From: CAVRUD01 sp963724285 | GTDB lineage: Bacteria > Chloroflexota > Chloroflexia > Thermomicrobiales > UBA6265 | DNA length: 64,000 nt | Direction: 5' to 3' | NCBI GenBank assembly: GCA_963724285.1 | Contig: CAVRUD010000020.1 | Span: 62,001 to 126,000 of the forward strand | Part shown: piece after piece, positions 36,377 to 44,811 of the stretch | Layout of the letters: the number at the start of each line of letters is the position of its first letter | How positions within the stretch are numbered: the stretch's first letter is position 1 | Notes under the pieces: model-generated | Told to the model about the DNA's origin: nothing | The model's input: the letters and a program-made list of their open reading frames with translations, nothing else | The model's database searches: none | Made by a program: the position numbers and the translations under genes

Positions 36377-37663
36377 TCAGCGGCTCGCGGCCTCGATCTC
36401 CGCCAGCCGTCTCTCAAGAAACCGCCGCTCCGGCTCCTGCCGAGTTAAGGAGAGCGCCAACTCGTACGCCGCCCGGGCCTCGTCCTTCTGGCCCAGGCGG
36501 CGATAGAAATCGGCCCGGGCGGCGTGGGCCAGGTGGTAGTTCGCCAGATCGCCGCCGGCCAGAATCTCGTCGATCAGGGCCAGACCGGCCGCCGGACCGT
36601 CGCGCATCGCCACCGCGACCGCCCGGTTCAATTCCACCACCGGCGAGGGCGTGATCTGGAGCAGAAGGTCATAGAGGCTGACGATCTGGGCCCAGTCGGT
36701 CTCTTCCGGCGTGGCGGCCTCGGCGTGGACCGCCGAGATCGCCGCCTGGAGGGTGTACGGCCCGAAGCGGCCCGATTCCAGCACCCGCTCCGTCAGGCGG
36801 GTGCCCTCCGCGATCAGATCCCGGTTCCAGCGGCTCCGGTCCTGGTCCTCGAGCAGGATCAGATCGCCCTCCGGGGTTGCGCGGGCCGCCCGCCGCGATT
36901 CGTGCAGCAGCATCAGGGCCAGCAGGCCGACCGGCTCCGGCTCCGGCAGCAGTTCCACCAGCAGCCGGGCCAGCCGGATTGCCTCGCCGGAGAGATCGGC
37001 CCGGGTGACCTCTTCCCCGGCCGAGGCCGAATAGCCCTCGTTGAAGACCAGGTAGATCACCTGGAGGACCGTCTCCAGCCGCTCCGGCAATTCCGCCCGG
37101 GCGGGCACCTGGTAGGGGATGGCGGCGTCCCGGATCTTCGCCTTGGCCCGCACGATCCGCTGGGCCAGGGTCGAGGGCGCGGTCAGGAAGGCGCGGGCGA
37201 TCTCCTCGGTGGTGAGGCCGCAGACCTCGCGCAGGGTGAGGGCGACCCGCGCCTCCGGGGCGAGGGCCGGATGGCAACAGGTAAAGACCAGGCGCAGGCG
37301 GTCGTCCTCGATATCCTCGTCGTTGCCGGCGACGAAGTCCTCGACCCCGGCGTCGATCTCCTGGGCCAAGATGCCGAGGGAGGCATCGAACCGGGCCCGT
37401 CGCCGGATCGTGTCGATCGCCTTGAACCGCCCCGCCGAGACCAGCCAGGCGCGCGGGTTCGCCGGCACGCCCTCCTGGGGCCACTGCCGCAGGGCGGCGG
37501 CAAACGCGTCGTGCAGGGCGTCTTCCGCCAGATCGAAGTCGCCGATCAGGCGGACAAGCGTCGCGAAGACGCGCCGCGATTCCTCCCGGTAGATATCGTC
37601 CACCAACAGGCGCATACGGGCGTCGTCGGGACCTGCGGGGCGTTGATGGTCGGTAGCGGTCAT
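36377..37663 (-). CDS. ECF42-type RNA polymerase sigma factor with C-terminal TPR extension
   Basis: 428 residues. Sigma region 2: EESRRVFATLVRLIGDFDLA and DALHDAFAAALRQWP; region 4: LTLREVCGLTTEEIARAFLT. A long DUF6596/TPR-like extension follows (VLQVIYLVFNEGYSASAGEE, PSPVVELNRAVAVAMRDGPA, FYRRLGQKDEARAAYELALS). This is the layout of the ECF42 group, which needs its extension for activity and usually controls DGPF proteins. Two DGPF genes occur in the window (15740, 28470) but neither adjoins it. Start at 37663 is the last ATG before region 2; earlier starts are possible. Confidence 0.9.
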   Translation of the reverse strand: MTATDHQRPAGPDDARMRLLVDDIYREESRRVFATLVRLIGDFDLAEDALHDAFAAALRQWPQEGVPANPRAWLVSAGRFKAIDTIRRRARFDASLGILAQEIDAGVEDFVAGNDEDIEDDRLRLVFTCCHPALAPEARVALTLREVCGLTTEEIARAFLTAPSTLAQRIVRAKAKIRDAAIPYQVPARAELPERLETVLQVIYLVFNEGYSASAGEEVTRADLSGEAIRLARLLVELLPEPEPVGLLALMLLHESRRAARATPEGDLILLEDQDRSRWNRDLIAEGTRLTERVLESGRFGPYTLQAAISAVHAEAATPEETDWAQIVSLYDLLLQITPSPVVELNRAVAVAMRDGPAAGLALIDEILAGGDLANYHLAHAARADFYRRLGQKDEARAAYELALSLTRQEPERRFLERRLAEIEAASR

Positions 37664-37841
37664 GGGTGTCGGCCCCTCGTGTCGGCGTTGGATGCGGGTG
37701 GCGAGTTTGCGGGGCTGGCGGGGACGGGAGACTTCCGGGACCGTCGCCGTCGTCGTCATGGTGGGATCGTACTCCTCCAACTATCCAGGTGCGCCGGCGG
37801 CGCCGGCCGCCCCGCCACCCATCCATCGCCCGTCGGTGTGC

Positions 37842-38144
37842 TCAGTCAGCGATCTGCCCCGATACGCCAGCCGGCTGCCCAAAGCGGAGTGCGCTGCGCG
37901 CCCTGGCCTTGGCCGCCTCGTCATCCCGGTTTTTCGGGGAGGTATTGCCCGGCTCGAGCGAGGCCAGCAGCCGGGCGGAAACCGCCGCGATCTCGTCGAT
38001 CGCGGCGTTGAACGCGGCCTCGTTGGCCCGGGATGGGGCCGTAAACCCGCTGATCTTGCGGACGTATTGCAGGGCCGCGGCCCGGATCTCGTCGCCGGTG
38101 GCGGGCGGCTCGAAATTGAACAGCGGCTTGATGTTGCGGCACAT
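37842..38144 (-). CDS. DUF2277 family protein
   Basis: 100 residues. MCRNIKPLFNFEPPATGDEI, AALQYVRKISGFTAPSRANE and AFNAAIDEIAAVSARLLASL are the DUF2277 signature. Function unknown. AGAGG upstream of the ATG; the start lies four bases after the stop of the MGMT-like gene, so they form an operon. Confidence 0.9.
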   Translation of the reverse strand: MCRNIKPLFNFEPPATGDEIRAAALQYVRKISGFTAPSRANEAAFNAAIDEIAAVSARLLASLEPGNTSPKNRDDEAAKARARSALRFGQPAGVSGQIAD

Positions 38145-38148
38145 GGCG

Positions 38149-38577
38149 CTACCTCTCGCCCGGCGCGACGGACGCCTCGCGGGCACGTTGCTCGAGCAGG
38201 AAGGACGGGTCGAACGAGATCCGCTTCAGGATGGACGACGACTCGTCCAGCACCCGCCACACGGGCGGGAGGCCGGCCAGCGGCGCGCCGCTGGCGTACG
38301 CCTCGCGGGCGGCCTCGGCGGCAACCAGCACGCCCTTGGCGGTCGTGATGGGGCAGGTGATCGCGGCGCCATGGGCGGAGGACAACTCCGCCCGCAGCTC
38401 TGGCAGGGTGCGAGTTTCGCCGGCGGGGATCGCCCGGATCGCGATCTCTACGGTGCGGCCGTTGGGGTAGAGCATGAGCTGACCGGCCGTGATGTTCTTA
38501 AAGCGGCCCTCGCGCACGGGCCGGAGCTCCGTCGGCGGGAAATCGAGGCGCTCGTTCCAGGTCAACGCGTCGGCCAT
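38149..38577 (-). CDS. MGMT-like (alkyltransferase-related) protein
   Basis: 142 residues, GGAGGAATCC before the ATG. MADALTWNERLDFPPTEL, IPAGETRTLPELRAELSSAH and AAITCPITTAKGVLVAAEAA resemble a family annotated MGMT-like, in which IPxGxxxTxxEIR and GCPITT replace the PCHRV active site of O6-alkylguanine transferases. The cysteine in ITCPITT could be reactive, but repair activity is not established. Operon with DUF2277. Confidence 0.65.
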   Translation of the reverse strand: MADALTWNERLDFPPTELRPVREGRFKNITAGQLMLYPNGRTVEIAIRAIPAGETRTLPELRAELSSAHGAAITCPITTAKGVLVAAEAAREAYASGAPLAGLPPVWRVLDESSSILKRISFDPSFLLEQRAREASVAPGER

Positions 38578-38699
38578 GGATTCCTCCGGTTCGCGGTCCC
38601 CCGGGCTCGGTGTCAGCGCGCCGAGCAGGTGACGGTTTGGCACACGTAGCATACCGCACATGAACGTACAGGACAAGTGTTCGGATTTCTCCGCCACGA

Positions 38700-39060
38700 T
38701 GATTTAACGGCGGCCCTCTCCCGGTGTCAGACGTACGGCGCGGTTTGGAGACGGGATAACCCTCGTAGGGGCAGACCGATCTACCCAGCGTGTCTGCCCT
38801 CCTCGCCCGCCAACCCGGTCCGCGACATGCAACCGCGTATCGATGGCGAAACGCCGCGTCTGCGAAGCCGGGCAGACAAACCGGTCTGCCCCTACAACGG
38901 AAACCCCGTCTCCGATGTCCGCCCGGCCTGTAGGGGCGCATGGCATGCGCCCCGTGGGTGCAGCAAGGTGGATGGAGAGGGGACGGCGGTACCCGAAAGG
39001 GACCCGGCGGTTGGCAGCAGGGCGCATGCCATGCGCCCCTACCGGCCCGTCCCGGCAATC
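38700..39060. repeat. intergenic family C and family D repeats
   Basis: 38766-38895: GTAGGGGCAGACCGATCTAC and the inverse arm CCGGTCTGCCCCTAC (family C). 38929-39043: TGTAGGGGCGCATGGCATGC and GGGCGCATGCCATGCGCCCC (family D). Nothing coding recognised. Confidence 0.8.
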
Positions 39061-39088
39061 CGCGGCGTGGCGAGATGGAGCCGTTGGT

Positions 39089-40457
39089 TCAGCCGGCCAC
39101 CGCCGCCCCGGCATCCGCCGCCCTTCGCTCGATCCCGCGCAGCTCCTGGCTGAAGCGCATGCCCAGGCTGATCGCGACGTAGACGGTAGCGATCGTGAGG
39201 AGGCTGGCCCGCATCCCCACCAGGTCGAGGAGGACGCCGCCCGCAAGGAGACCGACCGGGATCGCCATGTAGGCCAGGGCCTGGAGGGCGCCGAAGACCC
39301 GGCCGCGCATCTCCGCCGGTACCCGCTCCTGGGCGACCGTCATGATGATCGGATTGATCGGCCCCGATGCCAGCCCGGTAATCCCCATCAGCACCATCCC
39401 CAGCCACAGCGGCGGGGCGGCGGCCAGCCCGAACATGGGCAACCCGACGACCAGGAATCCGTTGACGAAGATCGGCCACCGGGGCAGGCGATACCCGATC
39501 GCCCCGTAGACTACCGCCCCGACCACCGACCCCGCCCCGAGCGAGCCGAAGAGCAATCCCAGGGCACTGGCCTCGCCGTAAGCTTCCTCGGCGTAAACCG
39601 GCAGCATGATCCCCCAGACCGGCGCCTCCACCAGGTTGAGCACCGAGACCAGCGCCACCAACCGCCACAGCACCGGATCACGCCGCACAAAAGCGATCCC
39701 CGCCCGGACATCGCCCAGGTAACCGCCCGCCCCGTCCTCAGTCCCGGAGGGACTTCCGTCACTCAGCCCGCTGGGTAGGGGACTTCGAGTCCCGGGCGGC
39801 TCCGGAGACGGGCCAACCTCTTGGACGAGCGCTTCCGGCCCCACCGGCCGCATCATCCGGCGTCGCCAACCGCAGGATCAGCGCCGCCGAAACGAGAAAC
39901 GTCACCGCGTCGACCCAGAGCACGTTCGCCGCGCCAATCAACCCGATCAGCGCGCCGGAGAGGACCGGCCCGACCATCGACGAGCCGCGCTGGATCGTCT
40001 GGAAGGCCGAGTTGGCCCGCTCCAGCGGCATCCCGGCCTCACCCGCGACGTCGGGAAGCAGGCTCATCCTGGCCGTGTTCCCCGGCGCGTCCAGCAGCGC
40101 CCCGAGGAAGACGAGCGCCAGCAGCGTCCACAGGTTCAACCCGATCGTCATGTGCAGAACCGGGATCAGGGCGACCGCGCCCGCGCTGAGCAGGTCGGAG
40201 ATGACGCTCGTGCGGGCATGGCCCAATCTGTCCACCACGGCGCCCCCGAAGAAGGCCGCCAGGACGATCGGGACGAAGGTAAAGACCCCCACCAACCCGA
40301 CGTCGACCGCGCTGCCGCCGCTGGTCAGCACGAACCAGGGGATCGCCAGATTGGTGATCTGGTTGCCGATCATCGAGACGGCGTTTGCCAAGAAAAGGGT
40401 GTAGAGCGGCCGCCTCCGGCGGGCCTGGTCCGGCGCGGCCTGGATCAGCGTCGCCAT
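39089..40457 (-). pseudogene. MFS exporter (EntS-like) broken by a repeat insertion
   Basis: N-terminal half, reading from 40457, has YTLFLANAVSMIGNQITNLA, GGAVVDRLGHARTSVISDLL (motif A) and ALILRLATPDDAAGG, then runs into a repeat and stops at 39759. The C-terminal half continues in another frame (GYLGDVRAGIAFVRRDPVLW ... ERVPAEMRGRVFGALQALAY) to 39089. The repeat at about 39735-39800 (GACTTCGAGTCCCGGG and GGAGGGACTTCCGTC) sits exactly at the break. Intact form would be about 430 residues, paralogous to 40457-41806, whose stop overlaps this start (TGATG). Confidence 0.82.
39735..39800. repeat. GGGACTTC-family repeat inside the MFS gene
   Basis: AGTCCCGGAGGGACTTCCGT, CAGCCCGCTGGGTAGGGGAC, TTCGAGTCCCGGGCGGC. 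Same family at 45690-45745 and 3955-4075. On the minus strand it brings an in-frame TGA. Confidence 0.8.
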
Positions 40458-41806
40458 CAGGCCGTTCCCACGCCTTCAACCATTCGCCGCCGGGTCCGGG
40501 TTGCGTCGAGCGTGCCCAGGGCGGGCGCCAGCCAGATGAGGAGGGGCACAATGCCGTTCAAGACGGCCATCGCGATCAGCGCCTCGCGCAACCCGGCCAC
40601 CTGCAGGAGCACGCCGTAGGCGAGCAGCCCGACCGAGCGAGCGACGTAGCTCAAGGAGAGGCCCGCGCCCAGCACCCGGCCGCGCAACTCCTCCGGCACC
40701 CGCTCGTGCATGATGGTCATCCAGATCGGGTTGACCGGTTCGAGGAAGAGCGCGTTGATCACGACCGCCGCCACGATCACCTCGAGCGGGGGCATCGCCA
40801 CGAGCACCCAGAGGGTCAGAACCCGGACGGTGAACCCGACCAGGATCGTCGGCCGCCGGGGCAGCCGTTCTCCCCAGACGAAGAAGAGCGCGTTCCCGAT
40901 CAGCGACCCGGCCGCCAGCGCCCCGAAAATGACGCCCAGATCGACGGCGCTTCCGTAGACCCTGTCCGCGTAGACCGGGAAGACGACGCTCCAGAGTGGC
41001 TCCGCCAGCAGGCTGCCGAGGGCAGAGATGACGATGAGGGTGGAGATGGCGCCATCGTTGCGGATGAACCCGAACCCCTCCCGTACCTCGCCCAGGTACC
41101 TCGTCACCTGGGCCCCGGCGCCGCGCCTGGCTGGGGTCGCCGCCGGGTCGCTCGGAGCGCTCACGCGCGGCACGATCCGGGCCGGAATCCCGCCCGCGAT
41201 CAGGCCGGCCGAAAGCAGGAAGGTCGCCGCGTCGATCCAGAGCACCGGCGCCGGCCCCAGGGCGGCGATCAGCACCCCGGCCAGCAGCGGGCCGATCAGC
41301 CCGGCCGTCCGGTTGACCATCATCGCGCCGGTGTTGGCCCGCTCCAGGCTGACCGCGCCCAGCTCGGCCACCGTCGCGTACATGTTCCGGCGGGCCGTCC
41401 AGCCGGGGATATCGAGCAGGGCGCCGAGGAAGACCAACACCAGGATGTGCCAGTACGCCAACCCGATCGTGTGGTGCAGCGTCGGGATCATCGCCACCGT
41501 CACGGCGCTGGCCAGATCCCCGATGATGCTGGTCCGCTTCGGCCCCAACCTGTCCACCACGGCCCCGCCCAGAATCCCGGCGACGACCACCGCAACCGCC
41601 TCCGTCGCGGCGGTAACCCCCGTCAGGGCGGCGCTGCCGGTGGTCTCCAGGACGTACCAGGGGATCGCCACCCAGGTGAGCATATTGCCGGCCTGGGAGA
41701 TGAGGTCGGCGCCAAGGAGGGCGCCCAGCGGCCGCCGCGACCGCCCATTTGCGCCGGGATGGCCGTATCCGTGTCCGTTCCGGGCGGCGACGGCGGCGGT
41801 CGACAT
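40457..41806 (-). CDS. MFS exporter (EntS/MFS_3-like)
   Basis: 449 residues, about 12 helices. GADLISQAGNMLTWVAIPWY, GGAVVDRLGPKRTSIIGDLA (motif A), FLGALLDIPGWTARRNMYA, ERVPEELRGRVLGAGLSLSY. Members export siderophores or drugs; substrate not deducible. Start at 41806 has AAAGGA upstream. Its stop overlaps the start of the second MFS copy. Confidence 0.87.
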   Translation of the reverse strand: MSTAAVAARNGHGYGHPGANGRSRRPLGALLGADLISQAGNMLTWVAIPWYVLETTGSAALTGVTAATEAVAVVVAGILGGAVVDRLGPKRTSIIGDLASAVTVAMIPTLHHTIGLAYWHILVLVFLGALLDIPGWTARRNMYATVAELGAVSLERANTGAMMVNRTAGLIGPLLAGVLIAALGPAPVLWIDAATFLLSAGLIAGGIPARIVPRVSAPSDPAATPARRGAGAQVTRYLGEVREGFGFIRNDGAISTLIVISALGSLLAEPLWSVVFPVYADRVYGSAVDLGVIFGALAAGSLIGNALFFVWGERLPRRPTILVGFTVRVLTLWVLVAMPPLEVIVAAVVINALFLEPVNPIWMTIMHERVPEELRGRVLGAGLSLSYVARSVGLLAYGVLLQVAGLREALIAMAVLNGIVPLLIWLAPALGTLDATRTRRRMVEGVGTA

Positions 41807-42151
41807 AGCGGCGGTCCTTTCCAACGGTGCGGGCATCACCAGGCCGCGATGCGCACGGCGAAGCCCGGGCGTGGCGGCCAGGGCCGTCCGCGCCGCAACC
41901 TCAATCCGTGTTCTGGCGTGGGAAAAAGCCGGTAAGAATGGGGGAACCAGACCAGGAGCACATCGCTCCGGTCAAACAATGGGGATGGTCTCCCCGTCGA
42001 TCAACAATCTACACCCGGACTTGCTCTTTGTCAATCATCAGTTCAATAAAATCAATATCTGACCTTGATTCCAATTCAGACGGGGGTACGAATTGCCCGG
42101 CAGGTGGTCGCATCGGGTCACGGCTGTTCGCTCTCGTCTGGTTCGGGCGGA
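41807..42151. other. intergenic, nothing recognised
   Basis: About 345 bases between the MFS start and the nucleotidyltransferase 3' end. Somewhat more AT-rich from 42000 (AATCATCAGTTCAATAAAAT), probably holding the MFS promoter. No HEPN gene or other partner for the nucleotidyltransferase is seen here. Confidence 0.5.
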
Positions 42152-42493
42152 TCAGGATACGCTGCTTGCAAGATTTTCAGAACGATCCTCCCAATGGCCA
42201 TATATAACCATGGCGGTGTCAAGCACTTCCCCGCGAATCACTGGGTTGAGCCCTCGCTTCGAAACGAGATCCACCTCGCGGCCGAGTAGCGCCGCGAGTT
42301 CTCGCTGGAGTGCGGCGAATTCAAGCAAGCCGATGCCTGCGTGTGGGTCAAAGAGGACGAGGAAGTCAAGATCACTATCCGTGCGAAAGGTGTCCTTCAC
42401 CGCGGAACCGAACAGGGAGAGTTCCTGGACGTGGTACTTGCGGCAGAGCGCCGCAATCTTTGCCATTGGCAGGTCGACGGTGAGGGTTGCCAT
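42152..42493 (-). CDS. minimal nucleotidyltransferase (MNT-type)
   Basis: 113 residues. ELSLFGSAVKDTFRTDSDLD followed by FLVLFDP gives the GSxxxG-like/DxD nucleotidyltransferase signature, with a third acidic residue in REVDLVSKRGL. MNT proteins are usually the antitoxin half of HEPN-MNT modules. No HEPN partner is adjacent. Lies downstream of the amidase gene on the same strand. Confidence 0.8.
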   Translation of the reverse strand: MATLTVDLPMAKIAALCRKYHVQELSLFGSAVKDTFRTDSDLDFLVLFDPHAGIGLLEFAALQRELAALLGREVDLVSKRGLNPVIRGEVLDTAMVIYGHWEDRSENLASSVS

Positions 42494-42577
42494 CGTGGGT
42501 CTCCTGATCCAGGAATGTTGGCCAGCGGGTTACGAATACGTCCTTGAGTACGCGAATCTGTCAGGCCGGTGTCGCAT

Positions 42578-43981
42578 TCAAACAACGTACGGGCTGCCCG
42601 CCCGAGAGGGCAACCCGCTCGCCAGAGCCGGTTCCAGCCGGGCCGCCAATCGCAACAGATCAACCTCCGCGTACGGCCGTCCGACGAGTTGGACCCCGAT
42701 CGGCAACCCCTCCGCCGTGCCTCCACCAGGAATGGAGATCGCCGGTTGACCGGTGAGGTTGAACGGCCCGGTGAACCGCAACCCGAGAAGCATCTCCTCG
42801 TCCGAGACGGTTTTCGGCTCCTCTCCTGGCTCGCCGGAGGCGATCAGGTAGGACGGCTCGGCGGAGACGGGCAGGAGCAGGATGTCGATCTCCTGGAAGA
42901 GGGCGCGGTAGGCCGCGGTGATCACCGAACGCACCCTGGCCGCCCGCAGGTAAACGGTCGCCGGCAGGAATGAGCCGATCTCCAGGCGCTCCCGGGTGCC
43001 CGGGGCGTACTTTTCCGGCTGGGAGCGCAGCCAGGGCAGGTGGTAGGTACTCGCCTCGGCGTAGATCATCGCCTCCAGGGCGCGGCAAGCCTGCATCGGG
43101 TGGGGCATCGCCACCCACCGGACCTCGCAGCCCAGATCGCGGGCGATCGCCGCCGCGTTGTCGATCGTCCGGCGGACCTCCGGCGTGACGCCATCGCCCT
43201 CCGCCGGCCCGACCACCCCGACGACCCACGGGCGCTCATCACCCGCCGCCACCGCCGCCGCGTAGCCGCCCTCCCCGGAAAGATTACCGACAAGGGTGTC
43301 GAGCAGGATGGCGCTATCGAGCACGGTTCGGGTCATCGGCCCGACGTGATCCAGTGACCATGAGAGAGGAAGGACACCGTCGCGGCTGACCAGGTCGTAG
43401 GTGGGCTTCAGCCCGACGATACCGCAGTAGGCCGCCGGGTCCCGGATCGACCCGCCCGTGTCCGACCCGACCGAGCCGTACCCCAACCCGGCCGCGACCG
43501 CCGCCGCCGAGCCGCTGCTCGACCCCGAGGTGGCATAGGGCAGGTTCCACGGGTTGTGGGTCGGGCCGAACGAGGGGTGGACCTCGCCGTAGGCGAACTC
43601 CAGCATGTTGGTCTTGCCGACGCTCACCGCCCCGGCCGCCCGCAGGTGACCCACGAGGGCCGCATCCCGCTCCGGCACGAACTCGGCCAGCACGTCGGAG
43701 GCCCCGGTGGTCCGCACCCCCTTCGTAAAGAGCAGATCCTTTAGCGAGATCGGCACCCCATGCAGCGGCCCGATCCGCTCCCCCCGGCCGATGACGGCGT
43801 CCGCCGCCCGGGCCTCGGCCAGGGCCGCGTCCGCCGTGACGGTCACGAAGGCGTTGAGATCGGGATCGAGCCGCTCGATTCGCTCCAGCACCGCAGTCGT
43901 CGTCTCGACGGAGGAGACTTCCCGCCGCCCGATGAGCTCCCCGATCTCGCCCAGGGAACGGCCGCACAGCTCAGCGCTCAC
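42578..43981 (-). CDS. amidase (GatA-like signature family)
   Basis: 467 residues, GTG start. Amidase signature with catalytic Lys in PISLKDLLFTKGVRTTGASD, the cis-Ser in SGSSSGSAAAVAAGLGYGSV and nucleophile Ser in GSDTGGSIRDPAAYCGIVGL. Hydrolyses amides; could be an aminohydrolase of small amides or part of a transamidase, but gatB is not in the window. Its GTG overlaps the stop of the small gene at 43978 (GTGA). Confidence 0.9.
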   Translation of the reverse strand: MSAELCGRSLGEIGELIGRREVSSVETTTAVLERIERLDPDLNAFVTVTADAALAEARAADAVIGRGERIGPLHGVPISLKDLLFTKGVRTTGASDVLAEFVPERDAALVGHLRAAGAVSVGKTNMLEFAYGEVHPSFGPTHNPWNLPYATSGSSSGSAAAVAAGLGYGSVGSDTGGSIRDPAAYCGIVGLKPTYDLVSRDGVLPLSWSLDHVGPMTRTVLDSAILLDTLVGNLSGEGGYAAAVAAGDERPWVVGVVGPAEGDGVTPEVRRTIDNAAAIARDLGCEVRWVAMPHPMQACRALEAMIYAEASTYHLPWLRSQPEKYAPGTRERLEIGSFLPATVYLRAARVRSVITAAYRALFQEIDILLLPVSAEPSYLIASGEPGEEPKTVSDEEMLLGLRFTGPFNLTGQPAISIPGGGTAEGLPIGVQLVGRPYAEVDLLRLAARLEPALASGLPSRAGSPYVV

Positions 43982-44190
43982 CGGTCACCTCGTTCTGGCC
44001 AGACTGGGCTGAATCTTGTCGTTGCGCCCCAGGCATCGGCCGTGTCTGGCTCCAGCTCCCACGCCTCCATGGCTTCCATCTTAGCCAACTCCGCCAGCAG
44101 GGATTCGAGCTTAGGACGGATGATGGTCCAGCGTTCGGGGGTGAGGGGGAGGTCGGCGAGGGGTGGGGTTGATTTCTGAGTGTTCTTCAC
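43978..44190 (-). CDS. small GatC/AtzG-like amidase partner (tentative)
   Basis: 70 residues. LPLTPERWTIIRPKLESLLA, ELAKMEAMEAWELEPDTADA is a short helical pair followed by an extended Pro-rich tail, the layout of GatC and AtzG proteins that stabilise amidase subunits. Overlaps the amidase start by four bases, supporting a complex. Sequence similarity is too short for certainty. Confidence 0.55.
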   Translation of the reverse strand: MKNTQKSTPPLADLPLTPERWTIIRPKLESLLAELAKMEAMEAWELEPDTADAWGATTRFSPVWPERGDR

Positions 44191-44203
44191 GGTACGCCGT
44201 CCT

Positions 44204-44263
44204 GGCTTCGCCCGGGGCTAAAGACCCCGGGCTGAGCAAGATAAGCCCCCTAAAGCGGGGCTG
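44204..44263 (+). repeat. REP-B copy, 3' side of RAYT gene
   Basis: GCTTCGCCCGGGGCTAAAGA / CCCCGGGCTGA, spacer, then ATAAGCCCCCTAAAGCGGGG. Two consecutive hairpins joined by TGANNNNNATAA. Directly abuts the stop codon of the transposase gene. Confidence 0.85.
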
Positions 44264-44677
44264 CTACGGGTTTTCGAGATCCTCGAAGGTGGGCCAGAGG
44301 TCGCGGGCGGCGTGGCGTTGGCGCTGGTTCGTCACGTAGTCCACCACATCCGGGAGGTTCTTCTCGGTGAAGGAGAAGACACCATACTCGGACTGCCAGG
44401 CGAAGGGAACCGACCGTGCCGTCTTCGGGGTATTTGCGGCGTGGGCCGACGCGCCTTTGAGACGACCAATGAGCGTGGCGAGCGCGATGCTCGGCGGGAC
44501 AGACGACGCGACATGCACGTGATCCGGCATCGTCCCGATCGCGTGGAGAATGACCTTCTCACTCCAGGACGTCGTCTGAATCGATACCCGAATCACCGCC
44601 TCGTTCGCCTCATCGATCAACGGCTCCCGCCCCTTCGTCGCCCACACGATGTGATAAAACAACCGCCACTTCGGCAC
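44264..44677 (-). CDS. REP-associated tyrosine transposase (RAYT, Y1 family)
   Basis: 137 residues from a GTG with AGGTGGGG upstream. WRLFYHIVWATKGREPLI is the usual N-terminus, MPDHVHV carries the HUH metal-binding motif, and DYVTNQRQRH provides the catalytic tyrosine in YxxxQ. Y1 enzymes nick and rejoin single-stranded DNA at hairpins. The gene is flanked by inverted REP-B copies (44204-44263 and 44701-44759), which is the arrangement of a REPtron; it is therefore the likely mobiliser of the REP-B and possibly REP-A repeats. Confidence 0.9.
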   Translation of the reverse strand: MPKWRLFYHIVWATKGREPLIDEANEAVIRVSIQTTSWSEKVILHAIGTMPDHVHVASSVPPSIALATLIGRLKGASAHAANTPKTARSVPFAWQSEYGVFSFTEKNLPDVVDYVTNQRQRHAARDLWPTFEDLENP

Positions 44678-44700
44678 TCCCCACCTCCCCCCCGCCCCAG

Positions 44701-44759
44701 CAGCCCCCTTCAGGGGGGTTATCACATTCAGCCCGGGGTCTTTAGCCCCGGGCGACGCC
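44701..44759 (-). repeat. REP-B copy, 5' side of RAYT gene
   Basis: CAGCCCCCTTCAGGGGGGTT, then TCAGCCCGGGGTCTTTAGCC and CCGGGCGACGCC: the inverse of the copy at 44204. It lies upstream of the GTG start of the transposase and may affect its expression. Confidence 0.85.
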
Positions 44760-44811
44760 AAGACGGCGTTTGGCCTAGGACCGTACCCTACCAAATCGGA
44801 AGGCAAACCCC

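Noticed and set aside
36524..38011. 495-codon plus-strand frame over the ECF42 and following genes
   Set aside because: Antisense to the sigma factor, low-complexity Arg/Gly/Asp-rich translation, no ribosome-binding site or family match.
40385..41935. 516-codon plus-strand frame over the MFS genes
   Set aside because: Antisense shadow of two membrane protein genes; translation is repetitive and charged.
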